Assembly: GCA_036345935.2 (NCBI GenBank)
Contig: JADWOT020001261.1
Coordinates: 1-64,000 of the forward strand
From: Taenia hydatigena
Lineage: Eukaryota; Platyhelminthes; Cestoda; Cyclophyllidea; Taeniidae
Direction of reading: 5' to 3'
Length of the DNA: 64,000 bases
The notes beneath the pieces were generated by a model, which saw only the letters and a program-made list of their open reading frames with translations, did no database searches and was not told the origin of the DNA. Below, in pieces: positions 39,173 through 50,545 of this stretch (within the stretch, counting starts at the first letter, position 1; every line of letters starts with the position of its first letter). The translations under genes and the position numbers were made by a program.

Positions 39173-41874
39173 GTATCACATCAAGTAAACTGCTACCAAT
39201 AGAGATACAGTGAAAGAGTGTGGAGATTATCAAACGGGAATTCAATCAATTGCGGGTTGGCGGAGATATGGTGAGTCAAACAATTTTTCACTACATCTGA
39301 GAACATAGGCAAAGTGTTTTCTAACATCTATGCTTTAGTTAGTGGCGAAGCGTCATAAATAGTGCCCGGAGATAATAACAAACGACACGAGACGCTTCAG
39401 TTTTGTACAGCCACAGAACTCGCCAACGCTAGCTATGCAAAACGCAACGTAGTGGTCTTGTCTCCAAATTTCGAAAGCTGAATTTCGCTTGAATGTGTAG
39501 GACAAAGGAGATTACCTGGACATGTATGACATCTGACCACTAGTATGATGATGCGTAGGCGAAAAGAACAGACTTCAAATGAACTCACTATACTAAATTT
39601 ATGATGCCGTTTCAATGGCTAGCATAAAATTATAAAACTGTTGGAGTCGACGTGTCTAAAGACGCTGTGGTATGCAAAGATCTGCTTTAATACCTACAAT
39701 ACCTCAGTAATTTAATTGCGAAGAATAGTATTGCCTTTTGTGTTCATCTTGATAATCAGCAGCAGGCACAATGGCACTCATTAACTCATTAACTTTAGTT
39801 CATCTCACAAATGCAGGCAAAGGCCCTTCACCGAATTACACGACTGAATTTAACATCATTTCTCAGCCAACCACGTTAGTCGGTGCACCGCTCTGGACAA
39901 AACTGCTACTTCTGGTTGGCCTGTAATGTGACGCGCAACAGCCATGCGCCTTGGTGTCAAGTGCTTCAGCACTCGACCATGGTAACCCGTAGTGTCACAG
40001 CAACCAGCCTCTTGGCAAATGAACAGCTTTCGTTCTATCATCTTTGCATTGGAAGCTCCTTAAAGGAAAGAAAATGAACTCCACTGCCTCCTTTGTTTGT
40101 CTTCTGCTTGAATTTGGACATGGGATGACAAATGGATCTGAGTTGCTTAAATACTCCTCGACCTAAATAAGGAAACCTAGATAAGAGAATTTTGACTGAA
40201 CGTGTGGTATTGCTTTCAGTGGAAACTGTGAATTAATGTGGGTTTCTTTTGACAATCCTCTCATCGGTTCCTTCTGCCAGCTTTTGTTGCAGGCTAGCAA
40301 AACTTCGAGTCACTGACGTATGCTAAACCAACACTTCAGCATCCTGTCGATAAGGTTCCCAGTCAATAGGGGGGCACGCGCAGCTGGACATGGTTAACGA
40401 CTATTCGACGATGTGCGTTAGCAGTGAAGCAGTTAGGGCTGCAAAGCCGAGGCCGATTTGAACGCACCACCAAAGTAGAGTTACAAAAGAAGTGGAATGA
40501 TCGATGTTGAATTGGATGGCATCAAGAGGACTGATAAAGAGCACCGTTTGCAGGCAAAAACGATAGTCGCCGTATCTAGGGAATGTGGCATCAAATACAA
40601 AGTCTTATTTTTGCTTTTGAGAGCATTAGTCGCTGCGTAAATACGAATCATTTGTCAGAGTAGGTGGTGATGAGTAGAGAGTCAACACGTCTGTTGTACG
40701 GGACCGCATACTCCACCGATTGACTTGACTGTGTATTAGATATTTAAAGGAATTGGGCACAATATGGAGCAGCTGTTGGAAATAGACAGTCAAGCTGCAG
40801 GGTGCAAACTTCATCGGGAATGGTCTTCATTGCCACCTTCGCTTTTGATGCAAATAAACGACGCTAAATGCCTATTAGCGATCACTGAGTTAACTTTGTT
40901 TCATTTTGGTCAACTTTTGGCAAAATTATTTAGCTTTGCTCTAATGTTCATCTGACTAAGGAAATGACCACGCGTCTCCATGCTTTTTGGGTCAGGGTCT
41001 GCTTTTATTCTTCTGCACATATAAAACATATGCTGTACAAGTTTAATCATTCCACCAATGAAGAAAATCCTGTATGAATCAATGTACTCCTTAGTCTACT
41101 CTTTTTCAAACACCAATTACGTAATGGAGGAATCGGCATCGATCTCAAGGCGCATGAATGTTGTGGTATTTGACACTCTTCATCTCAGAACTACTGGCAC
41201 AGCGTCCCAACCTAGACAGTCGAGAGAGCGAAGGCCAAGGAGTAAAAATAAATGCAGAATCAAATAAGGCAACGCTATGACTCTAATTTTATCGCAAATT
41301 GGGTTTCCACATCTTCATACATGCATGTATAGTCAAATAAGGTAAGTAGATTCAGTTTCTCCACGCATTCCTATTAGCATTCACTAGTTCAATCTTAATT
41401 TAATTCACGTCTCCAAGTAAGCCACATTAGATTAAGACGACACAAATACCGTTTTAATGCAGATGCACGTCTTGGCATTTCTATTTTTACTAATACAACT
41501 TATCACCGCAAATATGCGACAAAATGGAGTGTGGTTAATTCTGATACGGTTAATGGAACGCATCAATTGCACAACACATTCCTACTTTTCCAGATATTAG
41601 GACGAATTTGTTTTCAGCGGCTATCCGGAGAGTCAAGGGATATTTTGCTGACATTTGATCCATGAGCATTAAGGAATCCCGAGTCTAGGGATGCATGCAC
41701 ATATTGAGTCCAAAACAAGAGAGTTCCAATTGGTGTTCTCACCGGAGAGAGGCCTCATCGACTTTGCACGCCACTGCCAACAATGCCACCTCTCCAACAC
41801 CAACTGCACTGCACTCTTCACTTGGTGTAAGCTAACTATGGCAAAACAACTCTGAGCAGCAGATAAGAATCTGT
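39173..41874. other. No gene recognised
   Basis: The region may include further decayed retroelement sequence immediately after the RT fragment, but I could not align it. Frames up to about 70 codons show no domain. Confidence 0.35.
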
Positions 41875-41894
41875 GTTGGTCGTTGGGCTTTGCT

Positions 41895-41952
41895 GATTGG
41901 CTAGATGAGAGAGGTGATTACAACCAGATGATGATCGCTTGTCGCATAAAAG
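41895..41952 (+). promoter_or_regulatory. Putative core promoter of copy B
   Basis: GATTGG (inverted CCAAT) at 41,895-41,900 and CATAAAAG (TATA-like) at 41,945-41,952, arranged as in copy A. The element is preserved although the gene behind it is broken. Confidence 0.45.
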
Positions 41953-41991
41953 AGGCTTCATTTGGATAGTTCTTATCAGATTTATGCGGCA

Positions 41992-42914
41992 ATGTCTCAG
42001 GTGGGTCCCATTAATTCTGAGTCCGTTGCATGACTTTACTAGATTCGAGAGTTGCTGAAATTCACCATCAAGAGTACCGTTTTGGGAAGAATCAACAAAT
42101 GAGCGACCAAATCAAGACCTTCCCATTCAAGCTCTTAGCATCCATCACAGTGTAAAGCACATGAAATGGCTAGCCGTCTACCTCTGCAGGATGCTATTCC
42201 TTACAAACGCAGAGGGATACCATCATTATTATGATCGTGCAAGACAGTATTACAATAACAAAGAGGTTTTATTTCGTAGCCTCGCATCGAGAGTGTTTCC
42301 TGCTAATGCACAAGTTCCGATTAGCTGTTTGATCACTACGCCATGTCGTTGCACAAGCCCATCGCCTTACGGAATGAAACGCCACAAATGCGATTTGCCA
42401 GTGCTGCAATCTGCTTCCTCCATTCGTCTCTACTTGGACGTGTCTATAAATGTTCCCAACTTTGCAAACCAGTGGAATCCATTTTTCAGGACAGCAGGTG
42501 GTACCGTACTGGACATGCGAGAATGGTCTGATGAAGGTGGAGAAGGAACGGATGCAGCTGAGCGATTATGACTGTGTCATTTTATATCTTGATTATCCGG
42601 ATTTTGGACATCGAGATTTTGGACACCTGAGCGCCGTAGCCGATGTCTTCACGTCAAAGCAAACGCTTGTTGTGACAGGCTCGATGTGGCGCACTCCAGA
42701 TGTCTGCCCAAACTTGGACTGCATGCAAAAGATATTCGAGGCCTTGGGAGGCTTCAGCTTTCTCCCCTTTTACAAATTATTTGATAGTTGTCGCATTTGG
42801 TGCAACCGGAAGCAAAACAAACGGACGACCAATTTAGTAGAGATGGTGCGGTGGGCCTGTCTCCATGTCATATGGAGAAGGAGTGGAGCTTTAAGCGCTC
42901 AAGAATGTTCATGA
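41992..42914 (+). pseudogene. Orphan family copy B, frameshifted with lost splice acceptor
   Basis: Exon 1 encodes MSQ (41,992-42,000) and is followed by a good donor (GTGGGT). The intron acceptor, TTTTAG in the other copies, is TTTTGG here (42,081-42,086), so the normal splice is lost. Exon 2 would start at 42,086 and runs in frame to about 42,545. There, a 5-nt deletion relative to the other copies, in the GGAGAAGGA..GGATGCAG stretch, shifts the frame and leads to a stop at 42,571. The remaining part (LSDYDCVILYLDY... to 42,914) is open in the shifted frame. All conserved blocks of the family are still readable, so inactivation is recent. A shortened protein from the internal ATG at 42,161 is possible but would lack the conserved C-terminal half. 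Confidence 0.8.
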
Positions 42915-42962
42915 TTAGTAGGTCTATGATGAAAATTCAATGAAGTGTATAAAAGCTCTCAA

Positions 42963-42968
42963 AATAAA
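42963..42968 (+). terminator. Poly(A) signal AATAAA of copy B
   Basis: AATAAA about 50 nt past the old stop codon, at the same relative place as in copy A. Confidence 0.5.
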
Positions 42969-43269
42969 TACATACAATGCTACTTGAAAAAGCCCACAGT
43001 TTTCATGAATGCAGTGGGTGGATTTGGGACAAGATCTAAGTGATTTGTATTTGTCGAGCAGTAAAAAACATAATAGCTCGGTGCCGTTATCGCTGTAGAG
43101 GCGTTTTATAGGCCATAGTGCTACCATTGCCTCTCAACATTTAACCACTGCGCATGAGAATAAGAAAGCTTTAGGTAATAAAAGTTTGATGCGTCAACGA
43201 CTATTTGCTTGCATTATGTTACTTAAAGAGTAAATCAGAGAGAATATTTGATTATGCAACTGGATATTC

Positions 43270-44360
43270 CTGACTTTGTCTGCCCTCCTGCGTGCTACTA
43301 CCGCTGCTGATATTGGTGCTGCTGGTAGGAGATGTTGCGGCGTTTATGATGCGATGAACATCACAACACAGGGATCGACTCTGTCTTCTTCGATTGCTTT
43401 GCTACTGCTGTTCAACCGTCTGTGACACTGGAGTGCGGATCTTGTAGTTCTCGTTGTTTGAGCCCTACTTCACCAGGTGAGGGGTGTTATTTTCTTGCCA
43501 TGGAAGGCGTGGACGAGTGATCTCGTCTGCTGAAACGTTTGTCTGCTTTGAAAGTGTTTAATCCTTGACGCATTGTTCTTCCTTGTATATGCTGCAATAG
43601 CTTCACCTCTTAAATGTACGGCAACCGACTTCTCTGGTGAGTGTGTTCATTTGGCTTTTGCGACAGTGTGGGTCGGGGTTGGAGAGCTACTTGTTGATGT
43701 GGCTTCTGGATTCCGGAAGTGGTGGTGGCGGTGGTGGTGTGATGGCACTTAGTGAGCACTTAGGTTGAGTGAGGAGGGTGGTTTGGTTGACGTGTGCTGT
43801 GCCAACAGTCCTTGATGTACAGTTTGCTTAAATAGTGGAGGCGGTCGCACTGCTTGCAGGGCTCTGTGCGCGGGTGGATTCTTCCTTGCCACATTTTCTG
43901 CATCAGTCAGGATTTATCGAAAGAAATGAGGCTAACGGAGAAGTGATGCAAGGTGGTTTGGCAATAGTGGGAAGGCGGGTGCTCTCTCTCCTCCCTCGCT
44001 TCAAGTCACTTCTTGGAACTTGTTCAGGATTTGTCCAATGCTCGCGCCCTTTACAACGTTTTGTTATGAAATAACACCGCCATCCTGTTCAGTAAGTGGC
44101 AGAGTGCATTCATTGACAAAGCGAATGTAGATGGATGCCTTCCTTATCCTCTTTCTCCCCCTCATTTTACTGCCTCCACCTGTCTACAGCTACTCTACCC
44201 TATCCATTGTCCGGTCAAATATCCATCTCTACGTGCAACTCCTTCTGGGCGTCGATCCGGTAACTAAAACACTCCACCTCCGCACAGTGGTGTGATCTGG
44301 TTTGGGCATAGTAGTCCAGTGACCACGACTTGCTTCTCCCATCCTACCGAAAAATTTTAG
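43270..44360 (+). repeat. 1-kb segmental duplicate, copy 1
   Basis: Direct duplicate of 47,830-48,815. Shared stretches include GAGATGTTGCGGCGTTT, GACGCATTGTTCTTCCTTG, TATATGCTGCAATAGC and GTGGTGTGATGGCA. Divergence is roughly 10-15% by eye with several indels. Short frames occur on both strands, and none is conserved between the copies in a way that suggests coding. Confidence 0.85.
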
Positions 44361-44710
44361 CTCGTAGAATTTGGGCTTCAACGCGCCTATAGCGACGATT
44401 CCAGATTTAGCTGCGGAACAAGACAAATTCCTTGCGTAATATGAAGTGTTTCTAATGGTGAATACTCCTTAAATTCTGAAACTTAAAGCACAGGCACCCA
44501 AGGTGACATTTTAGAATTTCTGTAGGCAAGTCTTACAAGCAGCAGTCCCGACCGTTGAAACGGAAAGGAATGTAAACACTATGAACGCCAAGAAAAGGCA
44601 TATCAGGACTTGTCATTGCGTGACTAATCGACGCAAAGCTTAGCATGAGCGTAACATCTTACTGAGGTAATTCCATATCAGCAGCACTCGGTGTCCCGAA
44701 TTTCGCCTCA

Positions 44711-45574
44711 TTGACAGCAGATCAGGTCAGTCTTTTCTGCATTCTTTTTTGTTTTTGATTCCCTTTCTCTTTCTCAGCAAGATCTCTCACTTATCAGGTG
44801 GGTCTGGTTAAGGCACGCCTATGTGCAACGGCTCCTGCAACCAATTGAGAGGATATGAATCCGGAGGAGGAAGTGGGAAGGAGCGATTTCATTATATTCT
44901 ATCCGGGTCTCACACGCAGGTTGAGGGTACCAGTGAAGTGGAGTTTTAGCGGCTTAAACGTTGAAGTCTTTCTTGAGGAACAAAAGATCATGCAAAGGCC
45001 TTCTCATCAACGCATTTTACATTTCCTTTGGCCTCTGCCTTAATCCACTGAAGTTACGTGTGACTTTCCCTCAAGAAGGCGTTTCACAAATGTCAAAGGC
45101 ATGCCGCGTGTTCAAACTGATTGTTTCGGTAGATTAGTCAGTCAACAGTAATAAGATTGCAAGTATTTTGTTTGATTTGATGGTCATGGTGGTCGCGAGG
45201 GTACCTAGAGATAAGACAAGTGTTGAAGGGCGATTTACGAGTGTCGAACGTGATAAAGACGAGAGTGGCTCCGTGACACTCACTAGCTTCGGGTGGAAAA
45301 TCCTTGACTTTAATTGGGACTTTACCAAAGGTTGGTTTTATTCGGTCTTTATGTGCCCATCAGATAAACGGCTCCTCCATCGACTTAAAGCGTTAATTGA
45401 TAATTTACCTTTCTTTCAGTTTTCTTTATCGCCCTCCAGGTGCTCCTCCTTTTTGTTGGTTGGCACCAGAGGCAATCACGAGCAGCTACCAGCCGGATGC
45501 TAAAGCTGATTTCTGGTCCTTTGGGGTCGTCATGCATGGCGTTCTAGAGTACGAAGACACGTCTTAGGAGGAAT
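44711..45574 (+). pseudogene. Decayed TKL-type protein kinase (LIMK/TESK-like)
   Basis: Separate blocks read in order through a serine/threonine-tyrosine-like kinase domain. At 44,963-45,030, VEVFLEEQKIMQRPSHQRIL resembles the helix-C/subdomain IV region (FLkEvkvMr.l.HpnvL.F). At 45,165-45,290 a catalytic-loop-like stretch (VMVVARVP...) leads to GSVTLTSFGWK, where the DFG motif has become SFG. At 45,435-45,565, after a plausible acceptor (CCCTCCAG), GAPPFCWLAPEAI continues into DFWSFGVVM, which is subdomains VIII-IX (APE; D.WSFGVV). The DFG Asp is lost, no HRD loop is visible, the glycine loop was not found, and TAG ends the last block. The subfamily is inferred from the W-APE and FSFG pattern. 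Confidence 0.55.
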
Positions 45575-47829
45575 GGTTTATGTATCAAACCCTGAGGTGC
45601 TTGATAGTAACAGAGATTTCTGTTTGCCCTCCTGCCATGAAGAAAGGGACTTTATTTTGCTGCTAGCTGGTGTGCGTGTGTGTGAAAGTAAAGGAGAAAA
45701 TTAGGAGCGGTAAAAGGGTAAAAGAAGAGACGTCTGCAGTGAATGGATGAATAAATGGGAGGAAGAAAGAGCAAAAGGAAAGGAAAGAAGAAGTGGAGTA
45801 ATAAGAGGTGTTGAGAAATCGACAAACCCTAATTAGAAGAAACGCAAAAGCAAACGTGGATCAAACCACACAAGCCAGTCATTCTCTCGTAACCCTAACC
45901 GTCCTTTGTGTTGTAGTTGATCGAGATATAAAGTTAGAAAAATTCATAATGAACAGCCAAATATTAAACATCTGCAACCAATCGGAGAGGAATATCGACT
46001 TTTATAGGTTTAAACGTCAGTCATGTTATGCAACGGATGTAGAGGATTCCTCCACTTCCCTCTTACCGCCCTTGCTATTAGAAGTCCGAACACATTTCGA
46101 CGTCTTTATGATAGATAAGAGAGTGGGCACGGAGAGATCTTGTAGGAGAGTTCAGAACGGGAATAAATCGCTCACTTGGGAGCCAACACGCTGCTCTGCA
46201 ACCAGGTTCAAATTGCCGTCCCGCCTCTGACCTACAAAGCACGCTCCGTCTAACTTAAAACCTAAAAACAAAAGGCGAAAACTTTTTGCTTATTTAGTAA
46301 AACATGATTTTGTCCTTACATAGTTTATAAATAGTTTCAGTTATTTTATATCTTTACGATTTGTTGCTAAGTTTCTCATCTCTGCATACTTTGAAATTTA
46401 TTTCGTTTCATGTTCTTTCTTTATAAATATAACACTAAAGACAAATTTTATTATTAGCAGCAGCTTTTAATAAAAAATAAAAAAAAAACAATAAGCCTGT
46501 TTGTTTTATCAAACAAACATTGAGATGATTAATTAGTAGTGTATTTTGAGCGCATGAGCGGTGTGCATTTTGAAGACCCTCGTTTCCCATCAGTCGGGAT
46601 TGATTTGCTGTAGGAATTTAAGAGGTGGTACGTATTCAATGCTTCTTGTTGGTCGCAAGTTTAATATTTGTGGTTCTAGGTCATTTTAATACTGTTTTGC
46701 TACCTTTCCACCTTTACTTACTCGAGTAAACGCAAAAGCTTCATAATGTGACCATTAGGACGTCATGTTTTCCAACTGCAACTGCATTTTTTTACACTCT
46801 ACCATGCTTTAACTAATAAGTTTGGATTGTCTGGATAATTATAGAAGTAGTTAGCTTTTTTACTGACGATGGATCTCTAATAATGATGTGTAACTTGGTT
46901 AAGGAGAGTTATAACCAACCCATTTGCTTGACATTCATTCAAGATTTCCTTGCGATTAAGAACCTCTTGTGTGCATATTTACATGTCTGTTTGTCTGCCT
47001 CCTTTAACTGCTTACATATAAAAAGCGTTAAAGAAGCAGCTGCAGTTACCTCTAAAACTCGTTGTTTTCCATTCGTACCACACGCTCGAGTTGGTGTTTT
47101 GACTGCGCAACACTTCTAGCGAATAATCGAAATTGTTTTGGTCGTTTCTAAATGGTTCGCCGCTTTAATAGGTATGAGTTTTGAGTGATGAGGCCTAATT
47201 TGATGAATGGACCTTTGCCTTTGCTAAGAGTTTCCTACTCATTCATTATTTTCTCACTGATAGATACCCATTTATTTATGGGTATCTGCTTATCAGTTCC
47301 CTTCCTACGCACTCCTATGCTGCTGTAGATTACTTTGAACTGTTGACTACGATTGTTCTGGTTGTTCTTCGAATGAGCATGGATTGGTTTCCACCGTGTT
47401 AGCTGAAATTCCAGTTCTCGATGATGTAGTGTAGGAAGTCCGACCTCATTGATCTCCTGAACGTGGGTTCAGCTTCAACATGAGTTTATGTTTGGTTGTT
47501 TACTTGTTTATTTGTTTGTCTTACTCAGAGAAATGGGGCAGCATCTCGGCGACTCAGAAGTGTCTGCGTGGAAGGCTGTAGCAGTAACAGTGGTAGTAGT
47601 AGTGGACTTCCATTGTTCACAATTACCAACAATTGCTGCTGCTGGCTGCTTTGGGTGCTGATTGTCTGGTCAGAAAGAAGTGTGCAGCTGAGACCTATTA
47701 GTTTGATAGGATTTTGACTTTCTTTGCAGATGACTGTCAGCGTTGAAGTGGCGGTCGGCGCAGCAGGAAATAGAGGAGGAGGAGGTTGGGAGGGAGAGTG
47801 ATGAGAAGGAGGTGCTGCGTCGCCGTTGC
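45575..47829. other. No gene recognised; purine-rich and AT-rich tracts
   Basis: Purine-rich sequence at 45,680-45,810 is followed by an open frame of 140 codons (45,808-46,230) without recognisable domain and with unremarkable composition. From 46,260 to 46,500 the DNA is strongly AT-rich. From 47,530 to 47,830 there are imperfect GTA/CTG triplet runs that yield a low-complexity Ser/Pro/Gln frame on the minus strand. Confidence 0.4.
46468..46490 (+). other. AATAAA followed by A-rich tract
   Basis: TTTTAATAAAAAATAAAAAA and further A residues close the AT-rich block 46,260-46,490. This could be the genomic trace of a polyadenylated transcript (processed insertion) or simply a low-complexity tract. 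I see no coding sequence upstream to identify a source. Confidence 0.35.
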
Positions 47830-48815
47830 TTCCTACTGTTGGTATTACCGCTGCTGCGAGATGTTGCGGCGTTTGTGACCCGATGGGCGTGAGGAGTAGT
47901 AGAGGAGAAATCGATCCTGTCTTCTTCGTTTGCCCCACTGCTGTTGCTCGACCCTCTGTGACACTAAAGTCCCGACCTCGTCGTTGTTGTTGCTGGAGCC
48001 CTACTTCACAAAGTAGGGAGCGTTACTTTCTTGCTATGGGAGGCGTCGACGCGAGATCTCGTCCGCCGGAAAATTTGACTGCTTTGAAAGTGTTTGCTCT
48101 GTGACGCATTGTTCTTCCTTGTATATGCTGCAATAGCTTCACCTCTTAAATGTGCGGCAATCGACTGCCCTGGTGAGTGTGCTTATTTGGCTTTTGCGAC
48201 AGTGCGGGTTGGAGTTGGGGAGCTACTTGTTGACGTGGCTTCTGGATTCTGGACGCAGTGGTGGCGGTGGTGGTGTGATGGCAGTTAGTGAGTATTTAGG
48301 GTGCGTGAGGAGGGTGACAACAGTCCGTGGTGTGGGTAAGTGGGTCAGTTTGTAGTGACTCCGTCGTCTGACAGGCGGATTTCTCTTCACCACATTTTCT
48401 GCGTCGGCATGGATTCATCGAAAGAATTGAGGCTAACGGAGAAGTGATGCAAGTTGGTTTCACAATGGTGGGAAGGCGGGTGCTCTTTTTCCTCCCTCGC
48501 TCCAAATTACTTCTTAGAACTTGTTCACTGCTCGTCAATGATCTCTTCTTTTACGACGTTTCGTTATGAACCAACAGCGCCATCTTGTTGAGTAAGTGGC
48601 AGAATGCCCTCATTTTCAAAACGAATGTGGACAGATGCCTTCCCCATTCCTTCATCCTGCTCCTCCGCCCCTTCCTTCTCCTTTTGGCTGTCTCCATCTG
48701 TCTACAACCCCTCTATTCCGGCCAACGTCTGATCAAGTATCCACTTCTACGTGCAACTACTTCTGAGCGTCGACTTAGTAGCAATAACATTCCACCTTCA
48801 AAAAATTTTAGTAGA
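47830..48815 (+). repeat. 1-kb segmental duplicate, copy 2
   Basis: Partner of 43,270-44,360 in the same orientation, 4.5 kb away. The match begins at CCGCTGCTGC/GAGATGTTGCGGCG and fades out after AAAAAATTTTAG near 48,810. Confidence 0.85.
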
Positions 48816-49531
48816 AAAGACTGCCATTATGTGGATACTGCATTGTGGCACACTAATGAGGACCGCACGCTTTAATTTGTGTTCTTTTGTTTCCACAACC
48901 AACATTTCGCTTTACCGTTCATGCGCATGGAGTCACTTACCTCCTTCCTGTTTAATTGTGGGGTAGAATGCTGATCTCCACATCCAACTTTTTCGAGATG
49001 GCACGACAATAAGTGCTGCTGCATGGTAAGAAGTCAATGGAGGCTGAGGAGGTGGAGATTGAGATTGAGGCGATTCGCTGTGAAGAGTCAAAGGCGCGCA
49101 GAGTGTGGACAACACTTCTGAATCTCGACGTACCTTTCGGAGATTAGCAACTAACAACGATACATAATTTCAGTCATGCAATACATTACGAGCAATTGGC
49201 ATTTTTGCTAGTGCGTTGTCTACTGCCCCTTTCCAAAAATCGCTTCTGCTATCCACTTTCTGACGTTGAGTTGCTCTAGTTATTACATAAGGTTCTAATT
49301 TAACCTCGAATGCTAGCAAACGCAAATGCAAAGACTCCTCCAACTTGTAACTTTGGTGCATTTGAAACCTGTCTTGTTCTGTTTTATTGAAGCAGAACAA
49401 GTGTAAGAAAGGCAGAGGTGACTTCATCGGAGGGCTGCAACGGATTGATGGTGTCTTCCATGATCGGCGGCCTAATTCTGTCTGCGTCTAGTTAACCGTT
49501 GACCACCTGCTTTCCACTTCGTATTGCATAG
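48816..49531. other. No supported gene; one short coding-like frame
   Basis: A frame at 49,035-49,145 reads MEAEEVEIEIEAIRCEE and ends LNLDVPFGD before TAG. It looks protein-like, but an overlapping arginine-rich frame is equally open. I cannot decide between chance and a terminal exon. Confidence 0.25.
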
Positions 49532-50100
49532 TTCTGCTCATACCCCACCTTTCCATGCCATTCTCCACATCCATCTCCCACCTTGTGGAGAGTCCCTCTA
49601 CCTGGTGGTCCATATTAACGGGTAAGAAGGTGCACTTCTCTCCCTGCTCATCCATTTCCACTCTGTTCGTTCGGTCTGTCCCACTGTGTGTGCATACCGT
49701 TGTCCACTTCCTTTCTTTGTCCTTCTAGATCGTTGTCGTGATCAGTGTGGCACGGAAACAGGTGAGAATATGTGTTGCTTTTATGTGTACGCGCATGTGT
49801 TTGTGTGTATGGGCCTGTTGACACAGCTGATCAATCTTCCTCTCCGTACGCGACTTTGCAGACGACCAGGTGGATAGTTGTATCCTGGGCCCAGTAAGCT
49901 CTCCTTTGACCATTCATTTGTTGTCTGGTTTGTTGGCAGGTTGGTCGGTTTTAACTTCTAACTTTTTAACCCACCTATTTCACTTTATTCGCCTCCTGCT
50001 TCTTCCGCCTCTGCCTCCTGTCCTCTCTCATCTTCCTTTTCTTTTCTTCCTTTTTCAGATTGAAGAAGACGTCGTGGTGGAACGAAAGCAGCGACGATAA
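49532..50100 (+). CDS. Candidate 3' end of a spliced gene, four small exons, unknown product
   Basis: Four segments bounded by GT-AG signals join in one frame: 49,532-49,621 (90 nt), 49,729-49,761 (33 nt, TTCTAG acceptor, GTGAGA donor), 49,862-49,893 (32 nt, TTGCAG acceptor, GTAAGC donor) and 50,059-50,100 (acceptor after a long pyrimidine tract, CCTTTTTCAG). Introns are 107, 100 and 165 nt, like the orphan-family intron. The joined frame ends ...DRCRDQCGTETDDQVD, then SCILGPIEEDVVVERKQRR and TAA. No domain is recognised, and the 5' part is not identified. A second frame through the last three exons is also open (to 50,213), so phase is not proven. The splice signals are seen directly, and the gene model is inference. 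Confidence 0.3.
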
Positions 50101-50545
50101 AAATATGAGCAACGTTGTGCATGGAGGTGGTCAAAACCGTCACAGATGGTTGCGGCGATTAGCCAACCATGTGCTGAGGATATCGAGCTGCCTGCGCCTA
50201 CACAGAGGAAAATGACTTACCAAAAGAAGTGGTGCTACGAGGCGGCCTCTGAATCCGGTAATCTGTGGTTGTGGGAGTCGCAATTGCGCAGTTCTTAGCA
50301 TTAGACACTGAACATTTTAAGGACTTCTGCCCCGCCCACCCCCAATTTCTCCATGTAATTACACCAAGCCTTCCACCCCCCTCTCCTATCCTCTCGCTTT
50401 CCTAATAGAAGTGAGTTCTATCCAACTGCGTCTTCTTGGACAATGCATTATGCGCGTTCTATTGGTAAACGCCATCCACTTCAATGGACACACTTAGCCT
50501 CCCGTGTCACAGTCCTCCACTGTGGTTAAAGTAGTAGAATTGCAG

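Larger units (their letters stand above)
41875..43265 (+). repeat. Module M6 carrying a broken orphan gene
   Basis: A shorter copy of the module, in the same orientation as M2, starting at GTTGGTCGTTGGGCTTTG (compare 33,238) and ending near 43,265 after the 3' untranslated region. Beyond that the sequence changes to the 43.3/47.8-kb duplication. Confidence 0.8.

Noticed and set aside
45893..45903. Telomere-like TAACCCTAACC
   Set aside because: Less than two units, interstitial and isolated. Compatible with chance.
45808..46230. 140-codon open frame as a gene
   Set aside because: No domain, no paralog, and no promoter or splice context. It runs into a short region resembling a B box (GGTTCAAATTGCC), suggesting repeat-derived sequence.
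47525..47938. 137-codon Ser/Pro/Gln-rich frame on the minus strand
   Set aside because: Low-complexity triplet-rich DNA produces open frames on both strands. There is no conservation of the frame in the duplicate at 43.3 kb.
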